43,791 nucleotides of DNA, from assembly GCA_944378225.1 (NCBI GenBank), contig CALWGE010000019.1, forward strand, positions 1 to 43,791, read 5' to 3'. Positions 25,873 to 33,000 of the stretch are shown here, piece by piece; positions within the stretch are counted from its first letter, which is position 1; each line of letters opens with the position of its first letter. The notes under the pieces were generated by a model. That model was not told the origin of the DNA and ran no database searches. It saw only the letters and a program-made list of their open reading frames with translations. The translations under genes and the position numbers were made by a program. The stretch comes from an uncultured Merdimonas sp. Lineage in GTDB: Bacteria; Bacillota; Clostridia; Lachnospirales; Lachnospiraceae.

Positions 25873-25886
25873 AATGTATATACATT
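25873..25886. promoter_or_regulatory. Candidate GntR operator
   Basis: AATGTATATACATT is a perfect 14-bp palindrome starting a few bases past the predicted PTS -10. HutC-subfamily GntR proteins bind AT-rich palindromes of this length, and the divergent gntR gene lies about 190 bp away. A related but imperfect ATATATGTATA lies at the gntR promoter, hinting at autoregulation. Confidence 0.55.
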
Positions 25887-25893
25887 TAATTAT

Positions 25894-25922
25894 AAAATAA
25901 TATACATTTTCCGTTTTGTCAA
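25894..25922 (-). promoter_or_regulatory. Promoter of the PTS operon
   Basis: On the minus strand, a perfect -35 TTGACA (25917-25922), a 17-bp spacer and -10 TATTTT (25894-25899). The weak -10 and the downstream palindrome suit a repressed, inducible promoter. Confidence 0.6.
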
Positions 25923-25985
25923 TAGGTTTTTGTATGGTTTTTAAGAAATTTGCACAAGCATTTTGGAAAAGGCAAGCAATAATTC

Positions 25986-26015
25986 TTGACATTTCCAAGT
26001 CAATTGTCTTAATAT
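25986..26015 (+). promoter_or_regulatory. Promoter of gntR
   Basis: TTGACA (25986-25991), an 18-bp spacer and TAATAT (26010-26015) lie 45 nt before the ATG. TTGAC also pairs with GTCAA (25999-26003) as an inverted repeat over the -35 and spacer. Confidence 0.55.
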
Positions 26016-26060
26016 ATGTATAGATAATATGTTAATTTGTATAGGAAAGGGATAACTTCC

Positions 26061-26777
26061 ATGGCTGTTTATTTGCAGATTGCGCAGGATATTATAGAAA
26101 TGATTCAAAATGGAATTCTCCGTCCCGGAGATCAGCTGATGACAGAATCTCAATTATGCGAAAAATATCACGTAAGCAGAATGACAGTAAATAAAGCACT
26201 CTCAACATTGGTGGCGCAGAATTACATAAGCAGAACTCCCGGAAAGGGCAGCTTTGTCTTAGATATCAATATATTAAAAGATATTAGCAAAAAAATACCT
26301 ACCAGTTTTACAAAAGATATTCTTTCTATTAACAAAAAACCCGGAGCAATTCTTGTAGACTACCGGGTTCTGCGTGCAGAAGACACAGGTGAGGCAGCCA
26401 GGCTTCTGAAACTTGAGGATGATGAGCTGGTACATTTCATACATCGGATACGTACAATAGACAATATCCGTACTGCCTTGAGTTATACCTATATTCCATG
26501 TAAATATCTTCCAGCGCTAGATGTAACTTGTCTGGAACATTCTCTCTATCAGTATTTGGAAGAAACATATCAAATTGTTCCTATGGCTACAGACTACACC
26601 TTTAACGCACTGCTTCCTACAAAAAAGCAGCAGGAACTTCTTCAAATGGAAAACTGCGCCCTTCTCAAAGCCAGTCATATCAGCATTATCGGAACAGGGT
26701 CTCTGTTCGAATATACAGAAACCTATTATGCGGGGAATCGATATACTTATCATTTCTCTACCACCGGACCAAGATAG
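26061..26777 (+). CDS. GntR/HutC family transcriptional regulator
   Basis: This 238-residue repressor-type regulator has an N-terminal winged helix-turn-helix (about 3-69, with TESQLCEKYHVSRMTVNKA as the recognition region and the wing RTPGKGSFV). A UTRA ligand domain follows (about 85-235), of the kind that binds sugar phosphates in NagR, FrlR and related proteins. The ATG at 26061 gives the usual N-terminus; an in-frame start eight codons earlier lacks a good ribosome site. Divergence from the PTS-SIS operon suggests it represses that operon and responds to the phosphorylated substrate. A strong terminator follows. Confidence 0.92.
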   Translation: MAVYLQIAQDIIEMIQNGILRPGDQLMTESQLCEKYHVSRMTVNKALSTLVAQNYISRTPGKGSFVLDINILKDISKKIPTSFTKDILSINKKPGAILVDYRVLRAEDTGEAARLLKLEDDELVHFIHRIRTIDNIRTALSYTYIPCKYLPALDVTCLEHSLYQYLEETYQIVPMATDYTFNALLPTKKQQELLQMENCALLKASHISIIGTGSLFEYTETYYAGNRYTYHFSTTGPR

Positions 26778-26802
26778 AAAAATTATTTTATCAAGACAGC
26801 AA

Positions 26803-26844
26803 AAACCTTCAAATCCATGGCCTTTCTCATGGATTTGAAGGTTT
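26803..26844. terminator. Bidirectional intrinsic terminator between gntR and lysC
   Basis: A perfect 17-bp stem (AAACCTTCAAATCCATG at 26803-26819, its complement at 26828-26844) has an 8-nt loop. It is preceded by A residues and followed by CTCTGTTTTTT, so it can stop both convergent units. Confidence 0.88.
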
Positions 26845-26893
26845 CTCTGTTTTTTCTGTTTTCTCTGTTTTTTTCTGTTCTGTCCTGCTCTGC

Positions 26894-28102
26894 TTACTCT
26901 TCCAGGCCAAAAGCATCATGCACAGCGTTCACCGCACGCTCTGCATCACGCTCGTCAATCAGAACTGTCACACGGATCTCGGAAGTGGAGATCATGTTGA
27001 TGTTGATGTTGTTGTTGAACAAAGCCTCAAACATCTTTGCAGCCACGCCCGGGTTGGACATCATGCCGGCGCCTACGATAGATACCTTCGCCACATCTTT
27101 GCGGCAGGAGATACCCTTACCGCCCAGGCGGCTCATATTTTCCTCAATCAGCTTCACTGCCATATCTGCGTCGTCGCGGGATACAGTAAAGGAAATGTCC
27201 TTGCTGTTCTCACGGCCGATAGACTGCAGAATCACATCTACATTGATATTTTCCTTTGCCAGCAGATTAAACAGTCTGAAAGCCATCCCCGGCTCATCCT
27301 TCAGTCCGATCACTGAGATTCTGGCTGTATTTCTGTCCAGCGCCACTCCGCTGATTAACATTCTTTCCACACTTGTTTCCTCCTTAACGATTGTTCCTTC
27401 ATGATCATTTAAGCTTGAGCGTACTACCAGCTGTACGCCGTATTTTTTCGCCATCTCCACTGAACGGTTGTGAAGTACGCCGGCTCCCAGAGTAGCCAGA
27501 TCGAGCATCTCATCATAGGTGATCTCATCCAGCTTGCGGGCCTTGGGCACTACTCTCGGGTCTGCCGTGTATACGCCGTCCACATCAGTATAAATCTCAC
27601 ACTCGTCTGCGTGAAGAGCCGCTGCCAGAGCTACTGCTGTGGTATCGGAACCGCCGCGTCCCAAAGTTGTGTAGTTATCATATTTGTTGACGCCCTGGAA
27701 ACCGGTAACGATGACAATACGCCGGTGCTCCAGCTCATGCATGATACGATCTGTATCAATACGCTTCAGTCTCGCGTTGCCATGTACCCGGGTGGTATGC
27801 ATCGCTACCTGAAATGCGTTCAGGGATACTGCCGGAATATCCATCGTATCAAAGGCCATGGCCATCAGCGCTACGGATACCTGCTCACCTGTGGTTACCA
27901 GCATATCCAGTTCCCGCTTAGGCGGATTCGGATTAATTTCCTTCGCCTTCGCGATCAGTTCATCTGTGGTTTTTCCCATTGCGGAAAGGACTACAATTAC
28001 GTCGTGGCCCTTCTTAAAATCCTCCGCACATCTTCTTGCTACATTGAAAATGCGCTCCTTGTCGCCTACGGAGGTTCCGCCAAACTTTTTCACAATCAGC
28101 AT
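26894..28102 (-). CDS. lysC: Aspartate kinase
   Basis: It phosphorylates aspartate to aspartyl-phosphate, the entry to lysine, threonine and methionine synthesis. The 402 residues start with the kinase motif KKFGGTSVG, followed by VTGFQG, TLGRGGSDTTA and YTDVDGVYTADPR. Two ACT domains follow (about 265-330 and 340-400) for amino-acid feedback. It is last in pheB-hom-apgM-lysC, 24 bp after apgM, under the promoter at 31091-31119. The grouping with hom and apgM suggests an isoenzyme serving threonine, but the inhibitor cannot be read from sequence. Confidence 0.96.
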   Translation of the reverse strand: MLIVKKFGGTSVGDKERIFNVARRCAEDFKKGHDVIVVLSAMGKTTDELIAKAKEINPNPPKRELDMLVTTGEQVSVALMAMAFDTMDIPAVSLNAFQVAMHTTRVHGNARLKRIDTDRIMHELEHRRIVIVTGFQGVNKYDNYTTLGRGGSDTTAVALAAALHADECEIYTDVDGVYTADPRVVPKARKLDEITYDEMLDLATLGAGVLHNRSVEMAKKYGVQLVVRSSLNDHEGTIVKEETSVERMLISGVALDRNTARISVIGLKDEPGMAFRLFNLLAKENINVDVILQSIGRENSKDISFTVSRDDADMAVKLIEENMSRLGGKGISCRKDVAKVSIVGAGMMSNPGVAAKMFEALFNNNININMISTSEIRVTVLIDERDAERAVNAVHDAFGLEE

Positions 28103-28126
28103 AGATTTATTCTCCTCATTTTTCTG

Positions 28127-29338
28127 TTACATGATGTTCTTCTCAAAAAGCCGGTCTATAAGTACGCAGCCCCGGGATATCAGTAAACCGCTCTCCCGGC
28201 CCGACTTCTCACTGTACGCGGACGGTCCGCTGCAGGTCTTCCTGCTGTCATAAATCAGGAAAGGTACCGGTTCGCCTGTATGTGTCCTTACCCGTACGGG
28301 TGTGGGATGATCCGGAAGCACCATCATCCGGTAAGGCTCTCCGGAATCGTCCAGATCCTGCTTCAGCGGCCCTATCAGGCGCTGATCCAGGTACTCGATA
28401 GCCTGAACCTTCCTCTCCCAGCTTCCCTGATGGCCCATCTCGTCAGGAGCTTCCACATGGACATAGACAAAATCATATCCCTCTTTCAGAAGGGCATCGG
28501 CGGCCGCCTGAGCCTTCCCTTCGTAATTGGTATGAAGCTGCCCGTTGGCACCCTCCACCTGGATATTTTTCATGCCGGCTCCCACTGCAATTCCTTTCAG
28601 CAGATCCACCGCTGAAATCATGGCGCCCCTTTTCCGGTTCTTCTCCTCAAAAGAGGTAAGAGCCGGCCGGGTACCTGCTCCCCAGAACCAGCAGGAATTC
28701 GCCGGATTCAGTCCCTTCTTCTTCCGCTCCAGATTAATGGGATGCCGGGAAAGAATTTCGTAGCTTCTCTTCTGCATCCGGCGCAGAGTTTCATCTGCCG
28801 GCAGATGGTCTCCCACCTTCTGTCCCAGTACATCATGAGGCGGAGTGAGGGGTACCACGCTTCCTTTCTCCCAGATCAGCAGATGCCGGTAGCTGGTTCC
28901 CACATAAAAATGATAAATTTCATCCTCCAGCTCCGCCCGGACCGCATCCAGCAGGACTGCCGCATCCTCTGTACTGATTTCACTGGAACTGTGATCAAGA
29001 ATCAACTTCTCCTCATAGGGCTCATCTCCGTCAGACACCGTAATCAGATTCGTCCGCAGAGCCACATCGTCAGATTTCATATCCACACCGATACTCAGAG
29101 CCTCCAGAGGCGAACGTCCCGTGTAATACTGCTTCGGATCGTAACCCAGCACGGAGAGATTCGCCGTATCGCTTCCCGGACTCATTCCCTCCGGAATGGT
29201 CTGTGCCAGACCGGTTTCAGAAACCGGCGCCATAGCATCCAGCGCCGGCGTCTTTGCATATTCCAGCGGCGTAAGGCCTCCCAGAGCCTCGATGGGCTCA
29301 TCCGCCATGCCGTCCCCAAGTACAATCACATATTTCAT
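28127..29338 (-). CDS. ApgM-family phosphoglycerate mutase-like protein, probable homoserine kinase
   Basis: This 403-residue member of the alkaline-phosphatase superfamily belongs to the archaeal-type cofactor-independent phosphoglycerate mutase group. Metal and nucleophile motifs are visible: VLGDGMAD (Asp9), PGSDTANLSVLGYD (Ser56) and a C-terminal LPDHPTPV. In several bacteria lacking ThrB a homologue stands between homoserine dehydrogenase and aspartate kinase, and the family has been proposed, with genetic support in Bacteroides, to act as homoserine kinase. The position between hom (7 bp) and lysC (24 bp), with no thrB in the window, favours that role over glycolysis. Automatic annotation as a glycolytic mutase would probably mislead. 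Confidence 0.82.
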   Translation of the reverse strand: MKYVIVLGDGMADEPIEALGGLTPLEYAKTPALDAMAPVSETGLAQTIPEGMSPGSDTANLSVLGYDPKQYYTGRSPLEALSIGVDMKSDDVALRTNLITVSDGDEPYEEKLILDHSSSEISTEDAAVLLDAVRAELEDEIYHFYVGTSYRHLLIWEKGSVVPLTPPHDVLGQKVGDHLPADETLRRMQKRSYEILSRHPINLERKKKGLNPANSCWFWGAGTRPALTSFEEKNRKRGAMISAVDLLKGIAVGAGMKNIQVEGANGQLHTNYEGKAQAAADALLKEGYDFVYVHVEAPDEMGHQGSWERKVQAIEYLDQRLIGPLKQDLDDSGEPYRMMVLPDHPTPVRVRTHTGEPVPFLIYDSRKTCSGPSAYSEKSGRESGLLISRGCVLIDRLFEKNIM

Positions 29339-29345
29339 ACTGCGC

Positions 29346-30560
29346 CTAGCCTTCCACGCGGATCATATGAATAATCGCGTCTGTCTTTGCCGCCCGCTCC
29401 TTATACTCGGCTTCCGTAAGTTTTCCGGTAATAAATCCATACTCGCCTTCCAGATCCACATTCACCAGCTCAATCGGCCCGAACAGCTCTGCCATGGCAA
29501 TGGCATCTGTCTGGCTGTCGCCTTTGGCCCGCACAAAGAAACGTCTCCTCGCATTGCTGATGTCTGTCAGCTCCAGCTTCTTGGTGCTCCAGAAAGTCAT
29601 TATGCTGCGGTGCAGATGCTTGGCCGCATCCACCACGTCGGCCACTACGGCGCTTGCGGTGGGCAGCTTACCTGCTCCGCTACCATAAAACATCACGTCG
29701 CCCAGCACATTGCCCTTAGCGAAAATAGCGTTAAATACGCCGTTCACGCTGTAAAGCGGATGCATTTCGTTAATCAGGAAGGGGGCCACCATGGCAAAGA
29801 ACTTGCCATCTTCCTTCTTGCTCATGGCCAGCAGCTTCACAGCCCGTCCCATCTTTTTGGCATACTTGATATCTTCTGCCGTAATCTTCGTAATACCTTC
29901 TGTATAAATATCTTCAAAATCCACCTGACGGCCGCTGACCAGCGAAGTCAGAATCGCAATCTTGCGGCAGGCGTCATAGCCCTCTACGTCCGCTTCCGGA
30001 TTACGTTCTGCATAGCCCTTTTCCTGAGCTGTCTTAAGAGCCGTATCAAAATCCGTTCCGCCGTAGCTCATTTTCGTCAGGATGTAGTTTGTCGTTCCAT
30101 TCAGAATACCGGTAATCTCTGTAATCTCATCTGCTGTCAGAGAAGAATTCAAAGGCCGGATAATCGGAATTCCGCCTCCTACGCTTGCCTCAAAGAGATA
30201 ATTCAGGTTTCTCTCTCTGGCAATCTCCAGAAGCTCCGCCCCGTGACGGGCCACCAGCTCCTTATTGGAGGTACATACGCTCTTGCCTGCTTCCAGACAG
30301 CGCTTCGTAAAAGTATAGGCCGGCTCTACGCCTCCCATCACCTCAACCACAATCTTGATTTCCGGATCATTTACAATCGTCTCGAAATCATGAATGAGCT
30401 TTGATTCCACCGGATCTCCCGGAAATTCCCGCAGATCCAGCACATATTTAATGTGAATCTCGTCGCCCGCACGCTTATTGATGCTGGCCTGGTTGGTATT
30501 AAGCACTTCTACCACCCCGGAACCTACGGTTCCGTAGCCCATCACTGCAATCTGAACCAT
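29346..30560 (-). CDS. hom: Homoserine dehydrogenase
   Basis: It reduces aspartate semialdehyde to homoserine with NAD(P)H. At 404 residues it has the short Gram-positive form. The Rossmann motif is GYGTVGSG (about 8-15). SVGGGIPII, ILNGTTNYIL and the catalytic-domain AYAERNPEADVEG-like segment follow. The C-terminal part (about 345-404) resembles a reduced ACT domain. It follows pheB by 24 bp and precedes the ApgM-like protein by 7 bp, which makes the three steps aspartate kinase, homoserine dehydrogenase and homoserine kinase one transcription unit. Confidence 0.95.
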   Translation of the reverse strand: MVQIAVMGYGTVGSGVVEVLNTNQASINKRAGDEIHIKYVLDLREFPGDPVESKLIHDFETIVNDPEIKIVVEVMGGVEPAYTFTKRCLEAGKSVCTSNKELVARHGAELLEIARERNLNYLFEASVGGGIPIIRPLNSSLTADEITEITGILNGTTNYILTKMSYGGTDFDTALKTAQEKGYAERNPEADVEGYDACRKIAILTSLVSGRQVDFEDIYTEGITKITAEDIKYAKKMGRAVKLLAMSKKEDGKFFAMVAPFLINEMHPLYSVNGVFNAIFAKGNVLGDVMFYGSGAGKLPTASAVVADVVDAAKHLHRSIMTFWSTKKLELTDISNARRRFFVRAKGDSQTDAIAMAELFGPIELVNVDLEGEYGFITGKLTEAEYKERAAKTDAIIHMIRVEG

Positions 30561-30584
30561 CTCACCCTCGCTCCTTTATCTTTC

Positions 30585-31028
30585 TCATTCCTGCGCCAGT
30601 ATTTTCAGATAATGAATACCCTGCTGGCTTTCGATCTGTTCAATCATGGAAGATACATCCTTCGTGATCGGAAGCAGATCCACGGTCAGCGTCAGCGACG
30701 CCACGCCGTTAATGGGGATCGTCTGATGAATTGTCAGGACATTTCCCTTATACTCCGCAATTGTCTGCAGTACCATGGAAAGCAGACCCGGCTGATCGTC
30801 CATCTGCAAAATAAAAGTGATACTTTTCCCTTTGGAGTTGTCATGAAAAGGAAAAATATCATCTTTATATTTGTAAAAGGAACTCCGGCTGATTCCCACC
30901 TGCTCCGCAGCTTCCTGAACCGTCATAACCTTTGACGATTCCAGCAGACGCTTGGCTTCCACTACTTTCAGAAGCACTTCCGGCACAGCCTTTTGCTTTA
31001 CCACAAAATACTTGCTTTTTTCTGACAT
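30585..31028 (-). CDS. pheB: ACT domain protein PheB with helix-turn-helix (UPF0735)
   Basis: This 147-residue protein combines a helix-turn-helix (about 37-60, VQEAAEQVGISRSSFYKYK) with a C-terminal ACT domain (about 70-145, beginning SITFILQMDDQPGLLS). The family is widespread in Firmicutes, usually beside hom. It was named PheB after a Bacillus gene near pheA, but chorismate mutase activity is not supported by its sequence. An amino-acid-sensing DNA-binding regulator of the hom operon is the more likely role. It is the first gene of the operon; its GGAGGAG site is strong. Confidence 0.88.
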   Translation of the reverse strand: MSEKSKYFVVKQKAVPEVLLKVVEAKRLLESSKVMTVQEAAEQVGISRSSFYKYKDDIFPFHDNSKGKSITFILQMDDQPGLLSMVLQTIAEYKGNVLTIHQTIPINGVASLTLTVDLLPITKDVSSMIEQIESQQGIHYLKILAQE

Positions 31029-31090
31029 TTCACTCCTCCGTGTTCGTCCTTCAAAAACATTTGTGCTCCCTGTGTGGATTCACACGAAAG

Positions 31091-31119
31091 ATAGTAGCAC
31101 ATTTAAAGCGACTTTGCAA
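31091..31119 (-). promoter_or_regulatory. Promoter of the pheB-hom-apgM-lysC operon
   Basis: On the minus strand, -35 TTGCAA (31114-31119), a 17-bp spacer and -10 TACTAT (31091-31096). A GTGTG/CACAC inverted repeat (31073-31086) follows close to the predicted transcription start and may be an operator or an RNA hairpin. Confidence 0.7.
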
Positions 31120-31182
31120 GTATAAAATGCGATTTCAAACGGACAATTGAGCTTTTCTTCTCCCCGGCGTCTGAACCATTCA

Positions 31183-31239
31183 CGAACAGCTGCAGGCTTC
31201 CGGCCAGACTGAAGTCTGCCAGAATCCTGCAGCTGTTCG
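31183..31239. repeat. Perfect 14-bp inverted repeat with inner hairpin
   Basis: CGAACAGCTGCAGG (31183-31196) is perfectly complementary to 31226-31239. The 29-nt interior holds a second stem, CAGACT/AGTCTG, giving a long cruciform-like RNA. It lies in the 296-bp gap between prfB and the pheB promoter. No T-tract follows on either strand, so it is not a textbook terminator, though it may still be the 3' end of the prfB transcript. Confidence 0.6.
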
Positions 31240-31324
31240 CAGATAGCCGGACATCCGGATATAAAGAAAACCCAAATTCATCTCATTCAAATCCGATTTT
31301 CATGCGGTCTTCTGAAATCTGAAA

Positions 31325-32447
31325 TTATGCATCTTCCTCCGTTTTAACGGTAATCCATTTCAGATATGCGTTAATGAAAGGATCGAGATTGCCGTCGAGA
31401 ACGCCGTTTACATTGCTGATTTCCTGACCGGTACGATGATCCTTTACCAGCGTATAGGGCTGCATAACATAGGAACGGATCTGATTTCCCCAGCCGATTT
31501 CCTTAACCTCTCCGCGGATATCCGAAAGCTTCTCGGAATTCTTCTGCTGCTGCAGAAGATACAGCTTCGCTTTCAGCATCTGCATAGCCTTGTCCTTATT
31601 CTGGAACTGGGAGCGTTCATTCTGGCACTGCACCACGATTCCTGTGGGCAGATGGGTGATTCGAATAGCTGACGAAGTCTTATTGATGTGCTGACCGCCG
31701 GCACCGCTGGAACGGTAGGTGTCAATACGCAAATCCTCATCGCGGATCTCAATGTCAATGTTATCGTTAATCTCCGGCATAACATCCAGAGATACAAAGG
31801 AAGTCTGCCGCTTACCCTGGGCATTGAACGGGGAAATGCGGACCAGACGGTGTACGCCTTTCTCTGATTTCAGATAGCCATAGGCATTCTCTCCATTGAC
31901 CTGGAAAGTTACAGACTTGATGCCTGCCTCGTCGCCATCCAGATAGTCCAGAACTTCCACGGAAAATCCTTTGTGCTCAGCCCATCGTGTGTACATCCGG
32001 TACAGCATGCCTGCCCAGTCGCAGCTCTCCGTACCGCCGGCGCCTGCGTTCAGCTTGAGGATTGCATTATTTCTGTCATACTCTCCGGAAAGCAGAGTCT
32101 TGATCGTCATAGCATCCAGCTTTTCTGCAAAGCTTTCCAGCTCCTGCTGCACTTCCGGCACCAGAGACGGATCATTCTCCTCGTTGCCCATCTCAATCAG
32201 CGTCTCGATGTCCTCGTACTGCTGCTGCAGGGCTGCGTAATCTTCCGCTTCATCCTTCAGATTTTTAAGCTCTTTCATGCCCTCCTGGGATTTTTCCGGG
32301 TCATCCCAGTAGCCTGGAGCTTCCATTTCTCTTTCTAATTCTTCGATTCTCCTTGCCTTGTTAGCCAGGTCAAAGTGAATCCCTCAATTCCACCAATGGT
32401 CCCTGATAGCCGTTCAGCGTATATTTAAACTGATCCAGTTCTACCAT
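31325..32447 (-). CDS. prfB: Peptide chain release factor 2, with programmed +1 frameshift
   Basis: RF2 recognises UGA and UAA and triggers peptide release. Translation starts at ATG 32447 and reads 25 codons (MVELDQFKYTLNGYQG and nine more) to an in-frame TGA at 32370-32372. It must then shift +1 at CTT-TGA-C into the long frame. The joined protein is 373 residues, with the SPF anticodon tripeptide at 205-207 and GGQ at 250-252, the same numbers as in E. coli RF2, which supports the join. A long frame beginning at 32326 is therefore not the true start. GAGGTGGG precedes the ATG; the promoter is at 32535-32563. Confidence 0.95.
32369..32383 (-). promoter_or_regulatory. RF2 autoregulatory +1 frameshift site
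   Basis: Reading the minus strand, the message is AGG-GAT-TCA-CTT-TGA-C. CTTTGAC is the conserved slippery site. The AGGGA a few bases upstream is the internal Shine-Dalgarno-like stimulator, and UGA followed by C is a poor stop. Low RF2 gives frameshifting and more RF2, an autogenous feedback known in many bacteria. Confidence 0.93.
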
Positions 32448-32534
32448 TTTCCCACCTCTTTCTTTTCAAAATTAGCTGCAGCGCCGGTATGCAAGGCTTA
32501 TCACGCCTCAAACCACGCAATTTTGCTGCTTTTC

Positions 32535-32563
32535 AGTATAGCAAAGTTCCCCTGCAGGCGCAA
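32535..32563 (-). promoter_or_regulatory. Promoter of prfB
   Basis: On the minus strand, -35 TTGCGC (32558-32563), a 17-bp spacer and -10 TATACT (32535-32540) lie about 88 nt before the prfB start. It diverges from the peptide operon. Confidence 0.6.
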
Positions 32564-32624
32564 CCGCTTTCTTATCTGCAACAGCGATATGTGTTCTCTT
32601 TTTAAATTGTTAAACTTTACTCTG

Positions 32625-32658
32625 TTGAGACCTTCTCAGAGCAGTGCTAATTTATACT
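32625..32658 (+). promoter_or_regulatory. Promoter of the RiPP-like operon with inverted repeat
   Basis: -35 TTGAGA (32625-32630) is followed after 17 bp by TAATTT (32648-32653); a better -10 hexamer, TATACT (32653-32658), is 22 bp away. TGAGA-CCT-TCTCA (32626-32638) is a hyphenated inverted repeat over the -35 that could bind a regulator. The poor spacing suggests a controlled promoter. Confidence 0.45.
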
Positions 32659-32687
32659 TACCATTAATAAGTAAGGAGGATTCTGGT

Positions 32688-32840
32688 ATGAATAAGATTT
32701 ATCTTAATGAAGAAGAAATGAATGTTCTTACAGGCAGAATGGAAGATCTTGCTTCTCAGGGTGTGACTGTATCAGAAGAACATTCAGGAGAAATGAATTT
32801 CAGCGGCTGCGCTACAGGACACTGCCAGGCATGGGATTAA
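32688..32840 (+). CDS. Putative RiPP precursor peptide, 50 residues
   Basis: The frame starts at ATG 32688, seven nucleotides after a perfect AAGGAGGA, one of the strongest ribosome sites in the window. A longer in-frame extension upstream has no such site. The peptide has an acidic leader (MNKIYLNEEEMNVL, then GRMEDLASQGV) and a short distinctive tail: NFSGCATGHCQAWD, residues 37-50, with Cys41, His45, Cys46 and Trp49. It has no signal sequence and no double-Gly export site. A radical SAM/SPASM enzyme 160 bp downstream on the same strand makes it a likely substrate, with a thioether or C-C crosslink in the tail. I cannot match it to a known precursor family. A short non-RiPP protein is the alternative. 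Confidence 0.72.
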   Translation: MNKIYLNEEEMNVLTGRMEDLASQGVTVSEEHSGEMNFSGCATGHCQAWD

Positions 32841-32889
32841 AATATCCCTCTCTGGAATCGCTGAAATTTCACGGGTAATCTTCAAAAAG

Positions 32890-32911
32890 CGCCGGCCGGC
32901 AGCGGCCGGCG
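32890..32911 (+). terminator. GC-rich hairpin between precursor and maturase genes
   Basis: A perfect 9-bp stem (CGCCGGCCG at 32890-32898, CGGCCGGCG at 32903-32911) has a 4-nt loop. It is preceded by AAAAAG and followed by TTTCCTG. With such a short T-tract it is more likely a partial terminator or mRNA stabiliser than a full stop. That would leave the precursor message in excess over the enzyme genes, as is common in RiPP operons. Confidence 0.6.
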
Positions 32912-33000
32912 TTTCCTGACTGCTTCAGCAAACCATACTTACATTCTGTAAATCTTATCCCCACAGAATCAATAATCATCATGATCGGAGAAAAAACATT

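Noticed and set aside
29196-30404. A 402-codon plus-strand frame across apgM and hom
   Set aside because: It is antisense to conserved motifs of both enzymes and is explained by their codon bias.
31029-31324. T-box or amino-acid riboswitch ahead of the hom-lysC operon
   Set aside because: No T-box consensus (AGGGTGGNACCGCG), lysine riboswitch core or attenuator with T-run was found, and the big hairpin lies upstream of the predicted promoter.
32326-32447. prfB as a broken gene with an internal stop
   Set aside because: The CTTTGAC slippery site and upstream AGGGA are the conserved autoregulatory frameshift, not a mutation.
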